This document shows positions 7,496 through 15,766 of a stretch of 49,577 nt of DNA, one piece after another; the first letter of the stretch is position 1, and each line of letters opens with the position of its first letter. Made by a program: the position numbers and the translations under genes. The stretch comes from Methanomicrobiales archaeon. GTDB lineage: Archaea > Halobacteriota > Methanomicrobia > Methanomicrobiales > Methanospirillaceae. The notes under the pieces were generated by a model that was not told the DNA's origin, searched no databases, and was given only the letters and a program-made list of their open reading frames with translations. The stretch lies in NCBI GenBank assembly GCA_025350045.1, contig JANXYM010000111.1:1-49577 (forward strand). Direction: 5' to 3'.

Positions 7496-8101
7496 ATGAC
7501 CATAACCGTTCTTGGCATTTCGGGAAGCCCGCACCGGCACGGGAATACGGAAACCCTGCTCGATAGTTTCTTGGAGGGTGCCCGGGCGGCCGGTGCAACG
7601 GTAGAGAAGGTTGTGCTCAAGGATCTGGATTATGCCCCCTGCCGGGGATGCAATGCCTGCCATAAAACCGGTGAATGCGTAGTGAAAGATGATGCAATCC
7701 TTCTCTTTGAAAAGATATTGTCAGCCGATTGTATCGCCGTGGCTTCTCCGATCTATACAATGGGAATCACTGCAGAACTCAAGGGGTTGATCGACCGTGG
7801 GCAGTATCTCTGGGCCCGGAAATTCATCCTGAAAACGCTCTATTTCTCCGAAGAACATATCAGACGCCACAAAGGTCTCTTCATCTCAACTGCCGGGCAG
7901 AACTGGGACCATGTCTTTGATGGGGCGTTTCCTGCAATAACCGCCATCTTCAACGGAACCGGGTTTGAATATTACGACAATATCATTGCCAATAACATGG
8001 ATGAATTCAAGGGGATCAGAAATCACCCGACTGCGCTGAAAGATGCGGTTGAAAAGGGGCAGAAGGTAGTCGGGGTGCTTGGGACATTGAAAACGAAATA
8101 A
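7496..8101 (+). CDS. iron-sulfur flavoprotein (Isf-like), second of a tandem pair
   Basis: This is a 201-residue paralogue of the gene before it: FMN loop S-G-S-P-H-R-H-G-N-T-E-T, cluster motif C-R-G-C-N-A-C-H-K-T-G-E-C, flavin loop A-S-P-I-Y-T-M-G-I, and the shared S/T-A-G-Q-x-W-D-H-V-F-D segment that both copies carry in their second half. The ATG at 7496 is preferred because GGTGAT, overlapping the upstream stop, sits at ribosome-binding distance; a GTG at 7487 would overlap that stop. Tandem duplication followed by divergence is the simplest history. Probable role: FMN/4Fe-4S electron transfer to oxygen, peroxide or another small acceptor. Confidence 0.87.
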   Translation: MTITVLGISGSPHRHGNTETLLDSFLEGARAAGATVEKVVLKDLDYAPCRGCNACHKTGECVVKDDAILLFEKILSADCIAVASPIYTMGITAELKGLIDRGQYLWARKFILKTLYFSEEHIRRHKGLFISTAGQNWDHVFDGAFPAITAIFNGTGFEYYDNIIANNMDEFKGIRNHPTALKDAVEKGQKVVGVLGTLKTK

Positions 8102-8129
8102 CGAACACGTCATTTGCAATTTTGTGAAT

Positions 8130-8136
8130 AAAAAAA
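8130..8136 (-). terminator. oligo-T terminator behind the M50 peptidase gene
   Basis: An A7 run on the given strand reads as T7 a few bases past the stop at 8145 of the leftward M50 gene. It is preceded on that strand by a CCCTCC stretch but no clear stem. Confidence 0.4.
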
Positions 8137-8144
8137 GGAGGGAA

Positions 8145-8798
8145 TCAGAGCAGATAGAATGATGCTACAAGCGTACCGAACGATGCAATAATCAGCAGGG
8201 CAAAGATCGGAATATTCCAGGCCATCACTTTTCTGCCATCGAGAATGCTGACCGGGATCATATTGAATGCTGCAATCATGGCATTGATCTGGATCCCGAA
8301 GATACCGATCTGGGTGAGCAGGGTACCGGAAGTGATTATAAGAGAGGCGCCAATCAAAACCAGCGCGGCGAACGGGATACAGAGCAGGAGGTTGACAACC
8401 GGCCCTGATGCCGAAATGATACCATTCTCCCTCCGGGTTAAACCCTGGCCGCTCCCGGAATTGCTGTATATGACGGTTGCTCCCGGGGCTGCAAAGACAA
8501 ACCCAACAAGTGCTGCAAGGAGCACAGCAAACAGCAGCATCGTGTTATCTTTCCGGAATTCGGCCCAGTACCCGAATTTTATCGCGGTAAACTTGTGGGC
8601 CATCTCATGCAGGATAAACCCGATACCAACCGTAAGAAGGGCAATACCAAAAGATACCAGTGCGACAACGGGATCTATCGATCTGACGGGGCCGGTTATT
8701 CCATAGGGCGCGATCTTGATGATCGCAAACGAGATGGATATCGCTATCCACGCTATAAAAAGATCAAATTCTTCTCTACGGGATATGCGTTCGAGCAT
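8145..8798 (-). CDS. M50-family (site-2 protease-like) membrane metalloprotease
   Basis: This 217-residue polytopic membrane protein has about six hydrophobic segments. The zinc motif H64-E-M-A-H68 lies in a transmembrane helix, and the second-site N-x-x-P-V-S-I-L-D-G-R-K-V motif near residue 180 supplies the aspartate ligand, so both catalytic elements of site-2 proteases are present. No PDZ or CBS domain is attached. Such enzymes cut membrane-bound substrates, often transcription regulators, within the bilayer; the substrate here is unknown. It is divergent from the chorismate mutase gene across about 100 bp. Confidence 0.85.
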   Translation of the reverse strand: MLERISRREEFDLFIAWIAISISFAIIKIAPYGITGPVRSIDPVVALVSFGIALLTVGIGFILHEMAHKFTAIKFGYWAEFRKDNTMLLFAVLLAALVGFVFAAPGATVIYSNSGSGQGLTRRENGIISASGPVVNLLLCIPFAALVLIGASLIITSGTLLTQIGIFGIQINAMIAAFNMIPVSILDGRKVMAWNIPIFALLIIASFGTLVASFYLL

Positions 8799-8864
8799 GA
8801 AATCACAGGATCAGATAGGGTGCTCCTGCGATATCTGCTTTAGTGTTAAGGCGATGATAAACAC

Positions 8865-8876
8865 GTTTATGTAAAT
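8865..8876 (+). promoter_or_regulatory. TATA box giving a leaderless chorismate mutase mRNA
   Basis: GTTTATGTAAAT is centred 26 nt before the ATG at 8896, so the predicted transcript begins at the start codon. No ribosome-binding sequence is seen upstream of the ATG, which agrees with this. Confidence 0.45.
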
Positions 8877-8895
8877 AACCGGACATGTACATCAT

Positions 8896-9180
8896 ATGTC
8901 CCTCGAGACCGTACGGGCAGATATTACGAAAACCGACACAGAGATTATCCGGCTCATTGCACACCGGCAGGAACTGGCTGGAAAGATCGCCAGGATAAAG
9001 ATCCATGCTGGAATTCCTGTCCACGATGAATACCGGGCTGCTGAAGTGCTGAACACCGTTTTTGACCAGGCGGTTGAGGCAAGAATTGATCCTGTTGCGG
9101 TCCAGAAAATATTCGAGCAGCTCATTGCGATGAGTGAAGAGCGCCAGCGGGAATGTTCCGGGGACGGAAATCTTCCCTGA
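8896..9180 (+). CDS. chorismate mutase, AroQ type
   Basis: This 94-residue all-helical protein matches monofunctional AroQ chorismate mutases: R-A-D-I-T-K-T-D-T-E-I-I-R-L-I-A-H-R near the N-terminus (the R and the D/E-x2-L-I-x-L-I-A-x-R pattern line the active site), then K-I-A-R-I-K, and V-F-E/Q-K-I-F-E-Q-L-I near the end. It converts chorismate to prephenate, the branch to phenylalanine and tyrosine. The predicted leaderless promoter at 8865-8876 supports this ATG. It stands alone, convergent with the thioredoxin-CcdA gene. Confidence 0.88.
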   Translation: MSLETVRADITKTDTEIIRLIAHRQELAGKIARIKIHAGIPVHDEYRAAEVLNTVFDQAVEARIDPVAVQKIFEQLIAMSEERQRECSGDGNLP

Positions 9181-9217
9181 TTCTGCTTTTTTAAAAACCC
9201 TACGACAAGGGGGTGGT

Positions 9218-10375
9218 TTACCCCATCCACCCAAGAAGGATTGCTGCACCGAGAGCAACCAGTATCCCTCCGATAACCATCCTGAGCGTACGCTTGTACT
9301 TTGTCCTCATGCCGTCAGCTCGGTCCGGGGATATACCATACGCAACGAGAAGGGTGATCACAACAAGGGGGAGGATATAGACAAGGTTGTACAGCACGAG
9401 CCATGGCAACCCGGCCATTACCGTCATCTCCCTGCCCATGAGACCGAGTATGCTGATGTAGATGCCCCCGGTACAGGTAAAACCGAGGATACCGGCAAGG
9501 ATCCCGAGAATAAATGCTGCGGGAAGGGACGCGATGCGGATATAGTTTCCGAGCATTCCTTTCTGCGATTCCGGTATGGACAGGGTAAAGGTCTCCTTGT
9601 TCCGGAGCACATCGACTATTGTTACGATCCCGAGAAGAAGAGCAATGGCCCCCCCGATAAGAGCGAACGGGCGTGAGAACCCGGATAGCGAGATTACTGA
9701 AAAAAGTCCGATTCCTACGAGAAGATGGAACAGGAACATTGCGGCGATATAGGCGCCCCCGACAAGCAGGATGCGCCTTCTGCTCCCGGCTGCAGCCATG
9801 GGAATCAACAGGAAGACCAGCACGGACAGACCGCAGGGATTGGCACTGTCAACAATTGCTGCAAAGATAACCAGGGGCAGACTGAGTTGCGGGGATTCCG
9901 GCGTGCAGACGGGCTCTTTTTCCGGGATTGCCGGTTGTGCGGTGCTGTTACAGGACAAAAGCCGCTGTTTCTCGATGAGGATCTCGGACTCAAACCGGTT
10001 GGTAATTTCAGTATCTCCGAGCAATGAGACATTTCCGATGAAAATGAGGGGAACTCCGGGACTGACAATACCGTACTGCCGGCTCATTTCCGACATCCTC
10101 TGCCGGTTTTCGGCATTGTTATAGATCTCAAGCTGGGTGAGGTTGAGTTCGGGATACTGTGTTTGAAGTGCGGCGAGGAGAGGTTTTACCTTTTCACAGT
10201 GACTGCATCCATCGCCATAAAAATAGAATGCGGTTACCGGGCCCGATGACTGGATTGCAGGGGGAAGGGGAGCAGGGGTACTGACAGGATTGAAACCGGG
10301 GGCAGCGAGAAAAAATGCTGTGCTGAGGATGATTGCTGTCAGTAATATCAGGAGAATTTTTTGTGTTTTTTCCAT
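9218..10375 (-). CDS. membrane thiol-disulfide protein: extracytoplasmic thioredoxin domain fused to CcdA/DsbD transmembrane domain
   Basis: Of 385 residues from the ATG at 10375 (an upstream start would add 18 unrelated residues), the first segment is a signal anchor (about 6-26). A thioredoxin-like domain with C57-S-H-C60 and a cis-proline V-S-P-G-V-P follows, then a CcdA/DsbD domain of six or more membrane helices. The CcdA cysteines are in S-A-N-P-C-G-L and G-F-T-C-T-G-G. Known CcdA/DsbD proteins move reducing equivalents from cytosolic thioredoxin across the membrane. Having the acceptor thioredoxin on the same chain resembles a miniature DsbD. It probably keeps secreted thiols reduced. 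The gene's start lies inside a TTGATAA inverted repeat shared with the next redox gene. Confidence 0.87.
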   Translation of the reverse strand: MEKTQKILLILLTAIILSTAFFLAAPGFNPVSTPAPLPPAIQSSGPVTAFYFYGDGCSHCEKVKPLLAALQTQYPELNLTQLEIYNNAENRQRMSEMSRQYGIVSPGVPLIFIGNVSLLGDTEITNRFESEILIEKQRLLSCNSTAQPAIPEKEPVCTPESPQLSLPLVIFAAIVDSANPCGLSVLVFLLIPMAAAGSRRRILLVGGAYIAAMFLFHLLVGIGLFSVISLSGFSRPFALIGGAIALLLGIVTIVDVLRNKETFTLSIPESQKGMLGNYIRIASLPAAFILGILAGILGFTCTGGIYISILGLMGREMTVMAGLPWLVLYNLVYILPLVVITLLVAYGISPDRADGMRTKYKRTLRMVIGGILVALGAAILLGWMG

Positions 10376-10396
10376 TGATAAGAGTCCTATTATCAA
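10375..10396 (-). promoter_or_regulatory. putative operator: inverted TTGATAA half-sites, 8-nt spacer
   Basis: TTGATAA (10375-10381) and its inverse TTATCAA (10390-10396) flank an 8-nt spacer and touch the start codon of the thioredoxin-CcdA gene. A TATA-like ATATAT at about 10417-10424 predicts transcription from around 10395, so a bound protein would cover the start site. The same half-site occurs in front of the next redox gene (10992-11005). Confidence 0.45.
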
Positions 10397-10545
10397 TTGT
10401 TCAGGACGATAAAAGAATATATTGTTCAACCATTTTTAATTCAGCCATTTTTAAGAAAAAATACTTTTACTTATTAGCGGGGGGTTGTATTGAGGCGCCT
10501 GAAGTGTTTAAAGGAGAGGCGCATTTGTGGGATCCGGCCTGTCAG

Positions 10546-10962
10546 TTACCGGTTTTTTTTAATTTCTCCAATGATTGCATTTTCAAGTTTTGCAGGAATA
10601 TCCACTTCACCAATCAGGACAACATCGCCAACAACCACTTCGGGAACACCGGTACTTTTTACGCCAAGTTTCTGGTTCAGCGAAGTGAAAAGCGCCTGAT
10701 TTTTCTGGTTGTGCCATGTTTCGAGGATCTGGAAATCCACATCCGGGTATTTTGTCTTAAGCGACTCAATAAAGGGCATTATTTTGTGGCAGTGCGGGCA
10801 TTCTTCGCCGTAGAAGAAGTATACGGTCACCGTGCCCTGCAATGGACTTCCTGTTCCTGCTACGGGTGTTTTTGCAGTCTGCTGAGGTATAACTAAGAAA
10901 ATTGCGCATACGAGAACCACAACAATAACGAGTCCGGCAGAGATTTTTACGAGTTTTTCCAT
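10546..10962 (-). CDS. membrane-anchored thioredoxin-like protein
   Basis: This 138-residue protein has an N-terminal signal anchor (about 7-26) and one thioredoxin-fold domain with the redox pair C55-P-H-C58 in V-Y-F-F-Y-G-E-E-C-P-H-C, and the cis-proline segment S-T-G-V-P-E-V. It resembles the thioredoxin part of the downstream thioredoxin-CcdA fusion and is probably a partner that receives electrons from it outside the membrane. The ATG at 10962 is chosen because the signal anchor starts there; an upstream in-frame start would run through the putative operator. The two genes are in the same direction, about 170 bp apart, each with its own TTGATAA element. Confidence 0.82.
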   Translation of the reverse strand: MEKLVKISAGLVIVVVLVCAIFLVIPQQTAKTPVAGTGSPLQGTVTVYFFYGEECPHCHKIMPFIESLKTKYPDVDFQILETWHNQKNQALFTSLNQKLGVKSTGVPEVVVGDVVLIGEVDIPAKLENAIIGEIKKNR

Positions 10963-10991
10963 CCTCAAAAACCTTGTAATGGTAGTATTGA

Positions 10992-11005
10992 TTATCAATT
11001 GATAA
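10992..11005 (-). promoter_or_regulatory. putative operator: perfect 14-bp palindrome TTATCAATTGATAA
   Basis: The palindrome is built from the same TTATCAA/TTGATAA half-sites as 10375-10396 and overlaps a TATA-like TTTTAT on the minus strand, 30-43 nt before the ATG at 10962. Overlap with the TATA element suggests repression. Confidence 0.5.
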
Positions 11006-11034
11006 AATTCCTGTCCAACCACTGTAAAAAAAGA

Positions 11035-11910
11035 TTATTTTAAGGATAACATCGTCCCGACACCGTCACGGGTAAAGAGCTCGAGGATAAGGTTGTGCTC
11101 AATGTTACCATTGATGATATGGGCAAAATTCACCCCGTTCTCCACGGCCTTGATCACCGAGCTCACTTTCGGGATCATACCTTCACCAATAGCCCCGGAT
11201 TTCCGCATGGCATTTGCTTCACTGATCGTCAGTTTCCGGTATACCATGGTCCGTTTTGCGTCCATGACCCCGTCCACATCGGTCATATTGATGAGTTTGT
11301 AGGCTTTGAGCGCAATGGCAATGTCACCGGCAGCCGTGTCGGCGTTGATATTCAGGCTCGCGCCCGTCCGGTCAATTGCAATCGGTGAGACAACCGGGAT
11401 ATACCCCGTATCGAGAAGGGTGTTGAGGATTGCCGGATCGATCCATTCAATCTCGCCGACATGCCCGAGATCAACTTCTTTCTGCACGCCCCCGACATCA
11501 ATTTTCTGGAGATCCATCTTCTTTGCGATGATCATGTTGCCGTCACTGCCCGAGAGCCCGACACCCCGGGCACCGCATTTCGCAATCAGCGAGACGATCC
11601 CTTTGTTGATCTTACCTACGAGCACCATCTGGGCGATCTCCAGGGTTTCCGGATCGGTTACCCGGAGACCACCGACAAAGACAGATTCCTTGCCCATCGC
11701 CTTCATCTTCTCGGATATCTCGGGCCCTCCGCCGTGCACCAGAACGACACGGATACCAACATAGTGCAACAGCACGGCGTCGCGGATTGCATTCTCCAGA
11801 ACCACCGGGTCCACCATCGCATGGCCGCCCAGCTTGATCACGATAGTCTTGCCATGGAACTGCTGGATATAGGGCATGGCTTCCATGAGCACATCTTCGC
11901 GTTTCATCAT
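11035..11910 (-). CDS. argB: acetylglutamate kinase
   Basis: This 291-residue amino-acid-kinase fold protein has K-L-G-G-H-A-M (ATP-phosphate lysine), V-H-G-G-G-P-E-I (acetylglutamate site), N-I-N-A-D-T-A-A-G (ATP site) and a C-terminal [15 protein letters not shown]. It phosphorylates N-acetylglutamate in the second step of arginine synthesis. The extra N-terminal helix before the first strand ([14 protein letters not shown]) is the mark of the hexameric, arginine-inhibited class, so feedback control by arginine is likely. It overlaps argJ by 4 bp (ATGA) and is the last gene of argC-CBS-argJ-argB. Confidence 0.96.
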   Translation of the reverse strand: MMKREDVLMEAMPYIQQFHGKTIVIKLGGHAMVDPVVLENAIRDAVLLHYVGIRVVLVHGGGPEISEKMKAMGKESVFVGGLRVTDPETLEIAQMVLVGKINKGIVSLIAKCGARGVGLSGSDGNMIIAKKMDLQKIDVGGVQKEVDLGHVGEIEWIDPAILNTLLDTGYIPVVSPIAIDRTGASLNINADTAAGDIAIALKAYKLINMTDVDGVMDAKRTMVYRKLTISEANAMRKSGAIGEGMIPKVSSVIKAVENGVNFAHIINGNIEHNLILELFTRDGVGTMLSLK

Positions 11911-13064
11911 GTGGTGTACCTCCCGTTGATCTCTACATACTTCTCGGTCAGATCACAACCCCAGGTGGTTGCTTCAGCCTTTCCTGCTGCAAGATCGAGA
12001 ATAAAGATCACCTTTTTGCCATGCATCGCCGCCTTCGCATTCTTGAGATCGGCAATGATCTCTCCGGATTTCACGAGAGGATACTTTACGTTGCCATCAC
12101 TGATCCAGAGCGATACGGCATTGGGATCGAACTTCACCCCGGCGCGACCTGCTGCGGCAACCACGCGGCCCCAGTTGGGATCCTCTCCATACACTGCAGT
12201 TTTGACGAGCGGGGATTCGATCACCGTGCGGGCAACCTTTGCTGCGTCATCCTCTCTGGGTGCACCGGTGACCGTCACTTCGAGCAGTTTCGATGCCCCT
12301 TCCCCATCAGCGGCAATCTGCATGGCGAGGGAGCGGCAGCACTCCTCGAGCGCCGCAGAGAACTCCTTTGAATTCACTTTGCCGGCGGCTCCGGTTGCTG
12401 TGCAGAGCGCAATATCGTTGGTGCTCATGTCGCCATCGACAACTACACGGTTGAATGTCCTCTTTGTGGCCATCTTCAGGGCCCCGGAGAGTGGTTTTGC
12501 CCCGATCTCGGCATCGGTGTAGAGGAATGCAAGCATCGTACCCATGTTGGGGGCGATCATGCCGCTGCCTTTTGTAATACCGCCGATACAGAACGACTCT
12601 TTCTCCACCAGTGCATGCTTGGGGTAGAGATCGGTGGTCATGATAGCCTGTGCAGTAAGGGTTTCTGCCTCGAATGTACGATCGAGTTTCGGTGCAAGCT
12701 CTTTACACTGGCGCTCAATGAGCGGGAGATCGAGATACCGCCCGATAACCCCGGTACTGGCAATACCGATCTGATTCGCTTCAACCCTGAGAGCATCGCC
12801 GGCAAACCTGGTCATCGCAACCGCATCCTCATACCCGCGTTTCCCGGTATAGGCATTGGCACAGCCACTGTTTGCGATAACAGCTTCCATTGTGCCTTTT
12901 TTTATCTGCTTGCGCATGAGTTCAATCGGTGCTGCCTTGACAAGATTTTCGGTAAATACCCCTGCTGCAGTTCCGCTTGCGCGGATCAGGGCAAGACCGA
13001 ACTTACCTTCTTTCATACCATACGCAGTTACACCCTTGACTGCACAGATACTCCGTAACGTCAT
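11907..13064 (-). CDS. argJ: glutamate N-acetyltransferase / ornithine acetyltransferase
   Basis: This 385-residue ArgJ precursor shows the self-cleavage site G-M-I-A-P-N-M-G-T176-M-L, where the threonine becomes the N-terminal nucleophile of the beta chain, and the conserved [11 protein letters not shown] near residue 65. It transfers the acetyl group from N-acetylornithine to glutamate, recycling it in arginine synthesis; some members also use acetyl-CoA. Whether this one is bifunctional cannot be decided from sequence. It shares a base with the stop of the CBS gene upstream and overlaps argB by 4 bp, so translation is tightly coupled. Confidence 0.95.
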   Translation of the reverse strand: MTLRSICAVKGVTAYGMKEGKFGLALIRASGTAAGVFTENLVKAAPIELMRKQIKKGTMEAVIANSGCANAYTGKRGYEDAVAMTRFAGDALRVEANQIGIASTGVIGRYLDLPLIERQCKELAPKLDRTFEAETLTAQAIMTTDLYPKHALVEKESFCIGGITKGSGMIAPNMGTMLAFLYTDAEIGAKPLSGALKMATKRTFNRVVVDGDMSTNDIALCTATGAAGKVNSKEFSAALEECCRSLAMQIAADGEGASKLLEVTVTGAPREDDAAKVARTVIESPLVKTAVYGEDPNWGRVVAAAGRAGVKFDPNAVSLWISDGNVKYPLVKSGEIIADLKNAKAAMHGKKVIFILDLAAGKAEATTWGCDLTEKYVEINGRYTT

Positions 13065-13567
13065 TATTCTCCCGCCCCATCGGTATCCGGATAGGATGCA
13101 CCGATTGCATTGATGATATCTGAACGGGTCAGAATCCCGACAAGTTTTTTGCCCTGCATCACTGGCAGGCGGGTGACGCCTTCTTTGAGCATTAAGGATG
13201 CTGCCTCTTCTACTTCCCTGTCTTCAGGTATCGTGATCACGTGGTGCGTCATCACCTTCTTCGCCGGCATATCGCCGATATTGCGCAGGGCATGCTTGGT
13301 CTTTTCCCAGTTCACATACTCGCGTATCGGTATCTCGATGAGCTCAAAAGGCGACGGGAGCCAGAGGTCATCGGAAATCCTCTCTGATTCAAGGAGAGAT
13401 ATGAGGTCAGACTCGGTAAGCATCCCGACTAGCTCCGTACCTTCCATAACCGGAAGGCCACCGATGTGGTGCTTGCGGAACAGCCCGACCGCATCGCGGA
13501 GAGGGGTGGCGGCAGAGCAGACCACCGGGTTTTTCGTCATTGCGTCTTTTACCAGCATTTTAGTCAC
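13064..13567 (-). CDS. CBS-domain pair protein inside the arginine operon
   Basis: This 167-residue protein is made of two CBS motifs (a Bateman module) and little else. The first has K-D-A-M-T-K-N-P-V near residue 8 and G-G-L-P-V-M-E-G-T-E-L-V-G-M-L-T-E-S-D-L. The second has K-K-V-M-T-H-H-V-I near 105 and R-L-P-V-M-Q-G-K-K-L-V-G-I-L-T-R-S-D-I. CBS pairs bind adenine nucleotides, SAM or similar ligands. With no catalytic domain, it is probably a sensor acting on a partner. It lies exactly between argC (1 bp upstream) and argJ (1-bp overlap), so a role in tuning arginine synthesis to energy state is plausible but unproven. Confidence 0.9.
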   Translation of the reverse strand: MTKMLVKDAMTKNPVVCSAATPLRDAVGLFRKHHIGGLPVMEGTELVGMLTESDLISLLESERISDDLWLPSPFELIEIPIREYVNWEKTKHALRNIGDMPAKKVMTHHVITIPEDREVEEAASLMLKEGVTRLPVMQGKKLVGILTRSDIINAIGASYPDTDGAGE

Positions 13568-14554
13568 CTACGGGAGCATCCCTGCACTAACGAGCCCGTC
13601 CTGTTCGGAAAGCCCGCACATAAGGTTCATGTTCTGGATCGCCTGTCCGCTTGCGCCTTTTACAAGGTTATCAATCGCGGAGGCTGCAACGACACGCATC
13701 CCTTCGCTCTCTACCATCAGGTCACAGAAGTTGCTCCCACGGACTGCGGCAAGCGAGGGTTTCTGGTACCGGACGAAATATTCACCGTTATAGAAGTCCC
13801 GGTAGAGTTTTTCCACCTCTTTCTGCTCAAGGGGTTCATTGAGCAGGATATGGGCAGTTGTCAGGATACCGCGGTTCACCGGTACGAGATGGGGGGTGAA
13901 GTAGACGTTCGCCTTTGAACCCAGACCGGCAATCTCCTGCTTCATCTCGGCGAGGTGGCGGTGGCTTGTCCATTTGTAGGGTCCAACATTGTCACCAACA
14001 TTGGGGTAATGGGTGGTGGCAGACGGGTTGTCACCCGCTCCACTCACGCCGGTCTTGGAGTCAAAGATGACCGTGTGGGCGTACTTCGCGAGAGGGGCAG
14101 CTGCAAGGGTTGCTCCCGTGGGAAAACATCCGGGGTTTGCAACGAAGCTGGCATTGATACACTCCTTGCGGTGGAGTTCCGGAATACCGTAAGGTGCGGA
14201 GAAATAATCGGTGTGTGCAACACCATACACCTTTTCATAGATCTCTTTTGGCAGCCGGTAATCTGCACTGAGATCCACAACTTTGATACCCCGTTCCAGC
14301 AGCTTGCCGGCATAGGTCATCGCTGCCGTATGCGGGACGGCAAGAAATGCCACATCGGCATCGATGGCATCCATCCCGGGATTTTCGAATTTAAGGTTCG
14401 TAAACCCTTTCAAGTGGGGATGGACCAGGTCAAGGGGGGTTCCAGCCAGTTTGCGGGAAGTGGCACACGTGACTTTTGCCGTTGAGTGATGAACCAGCAG
14501 GCGGACCAGTTCACCACCGGCATAGCCGGAGGCCCCGATAATCGCAATTTTCAT
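13568..14554 (-). CDS. argC: N-acetyl-gamma-glutamyl-phosphate reductase
   Basis: This 328-residue protein has a Rossmann start [16 protein letters not shown] for NADPH and the catalytic cysteine in [10 protein letters not shown]. The K-T-G-V-S-G-A-G substrate loop and the H-R-H-L-A-E-M segment follow. It reduces N-acetylglutamyl phosphate to the semialdehyde in the third step of arginine synthesis. It is the first gene of the operon. An AT-rich TATA-like element at 14577-14584 is centred about 26 nt from the ATG at 14554, suggesting a leaderless operon mRNA. No separate ribosome site is apparent. Confidence 0.96.
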   Translation of the reverse strand: MKIAIIGASGYAGGELVRLLVHHSTAKVTCATSRKLAGTPLDLVHPHLKGFTNLKFENPGMDAIDADVAFLAVPHTAAMTYAGKLLERGIKVVDLSADYRLPKEIYEKVYGVAHTDYFSAPYGIPELHRKECINASFVANPGCFPTGATLAAAPLAKYAHTVIFDSKTGVSGAGDNPSATTHYPNVGDNVGPYKWTSHRHLAEMKQEIAGLGSKANVYFTPHLVPVNRGILTTAHILLNEPLEQKEVEKLYRDFYNGEYFVRYQKPSLAAVRGSNFCDLMVESEGMRVVAASAIDNLVKGASGQAIQNMNLMCGLSEQDGLVSAGMLP

Positions 14555-14576
14555 ACAAAGAGTATCCGATTGTCAA

Positions 14577-14584
14577 AATTTAAT
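14577..14584 (-). promoter_or_regulatory. TATA-like element of the arginine operon
   Basis: The sequence reads CATTAAAT on the minus strand, centred about 26 nt upstream of the argC ATG, within an AT-rich stretch following TTAAAAAG. It would place the transcript start on the argC start codon. Confidence 0.4.
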
Positions 14585-14634
14585 GCTTTTTAAGAGCGCG
14601 ATTACGCTGACGATGAATTATACCAGAAAAAAGG

Positions 14635-15549
14635 TTATACCTGATCCCGTTTGCGGGAATAGACACTGAAAAGGCGCTGACCGAGCAGCTCGATGCGCTG
14701 GCGGTCTTCAAGACCTTCGAGCAGATCGACAGGCAGTGCTCCAATCCCCTTAGCCGCGCCGAGATATGCGCCACATATACACGCTATGGTATCGGTATTT
14801 CCCCCGGTATTGGCGGCAACGGTGAGGAGGTCCGGGGGATGGGAATACCTGCTGATTAAGAAGAACGCCATAGGAAGGGTCTGGAAGACAGAGACATCGT
14901 TCCCAATCTTGAGCAGGGCGGTCTCGGTCTCCATCCCCTCTTTTTCGAGCAGGATGGCATTCCTGATCTTTCCGCCAAGCACCTCATCTTCTGCCTGTGC
15001 CTTATGCATGGCCTTTCCGACAGGGGCGGGGCTGTCATGAAGGGCATGGTAAAGGAGAGTAACAACCGTGGAGACCGCTGCATGGGCAGCCGGGTGCGAG
15101 TGGGTGACATTGCATGCCCGGACTGCCCGTTCACATCCCTCGCTCATATCAGGAAATGCGAGGGCAAACGGGACTGCAATCGGGAGGCAGCCGGAAGTGG
15201 TAGACTTCACCCCTTTCTGGGGAACGTTCTCTTTCACCGGGTGCTCACATGCCGTGGAAACGGATCCATCGGGAAAACGGAGATTTCCCCTCGTATAGAG
15301 TTCCCGGAGTGCGGTCAAATAGCGCTCTTCGTTGAATTTTCCGTCAGCAAGAAGGGTGGCGACAAGGATCATCATCTGGGTATCATCAGTATATTGTCCG
15401 GGGTTCAGGCCCTCGTTGGGATGGCCTTTGTAGGGGCGGCGGTACCCGTACTTCATCTTGTTTAAGTTAGGAGCACCGCTCTCGTTGGGCATACCCAGCG
15501 CATCGCCAATCGCTGCACCCAGCAGGCACCCCTTGAATTTCTCGAGCAT
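14635..15549 (-). CDS. ADP-ribosylglycohydrolase (DraG/MacroH family)
   Basis: This 304-residue protein is read from ATG 15549 (the codon before it is TTG). It has the hallmark G-C-L-L-G-A-A-I-G-D-A-L-G-M-P near the N-terminus, the di-metal motif Q-Y-T-D-D-T-Q-M, a middle T-H-S-H-P, and the C-terminal G-G-N-T-D-T-I-A motif. All metal-binding elements of the DraG fold are intact. Members remove ADP-ribose from protein arginine, other residues or small molecules; in diazotrophs DraG reactivates nitrogenase reductase. No DraT partner is visible in this window, so the substrate remains open. A TATA box at 15586-15593 predicts a short leader. Divergent from acs. Confidence 0.9.
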   Translation of the reverse strand: MLEKFKGCLLGAAIGDALGMPNESGAPNLNKMKYGYRRPYKGHPNEGLNPGQYTDDTQMMILVATLLADGKFNEERYLTALRELYTRGNLRFPDGSVSTACEHPVKENVPQKGVKSTTSGCLPIAVPFALAFPDMSEGCERAVRACNVTHSHPAAHAAVSTVVTLLYHALHDSPAPVGKAMHKAQAEDEVLGGKIRNAILLEKEGMETETALLKIGNDVSVFQTLPMAFFLISRYSHPPDLLTVAANTGGNTDTIACICGAYLGAAKGIGALPVDLLEGLEDRQRIELLGQRLFSVYSRKRDQV

Positions 15550-15585
15550 CAATCCTATATTGAAAAACCCGGACAGATAATCCTT

Positions 15586-15593
15586 TTTATATA
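15586..15593 (-). promoter_or_regulatory. TATA box of the ADP-ribosylglycohydrolase gene
   Basis: The minus strand reads GTATATAAAAAGG around this position, a strong archaeal TATA consensus, about 40 nt before the ATG. Transcription would start near 15563, leaving a leader of about 14 nt. Confidence 0.5.
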
Positions 15594-15729
15594 CAACCCA
15601 CGGACAGCAGACTCCTCTGCGCGCCGGGTATTAATCCTATAATAACCGCAGAAAAATCAAGCTTTTTTTCTCTTCACCCGCCGAAAAACGATCGCCGGGT
15701 ACATATTTGACGAATGGCACTTCGACAAA

Positions 15730-15738
15730 TTATATATA
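15730..15738 (+). promoter_or_regulatory. TATA box of the acs gene
   Basis: TTATATATA is followed by GG. Its centre predicts transcription from about 15761, a few bases before the ATG at 15767. The region between here and the divergent gene at 15549 holds only the two promoters and AT-rich sequence. Confidence 0.5.
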
Positions 15739-15766
15739 GGATGTTTAGCATGATTAATAATGTTAA

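Noticed and set aside
11461-12522. Open frame of 353 codons opposite argB and argJ
   Set aside because: It crosses the boundary of two established arginine genes and is low in recognisable protein character.
14635-15549. Assignment as nitrogenase-regulating DraG
   Set aside because: The family motifs fit, but no DraT or nif genes are in the window, so only the general glycohydrolase call is supported.
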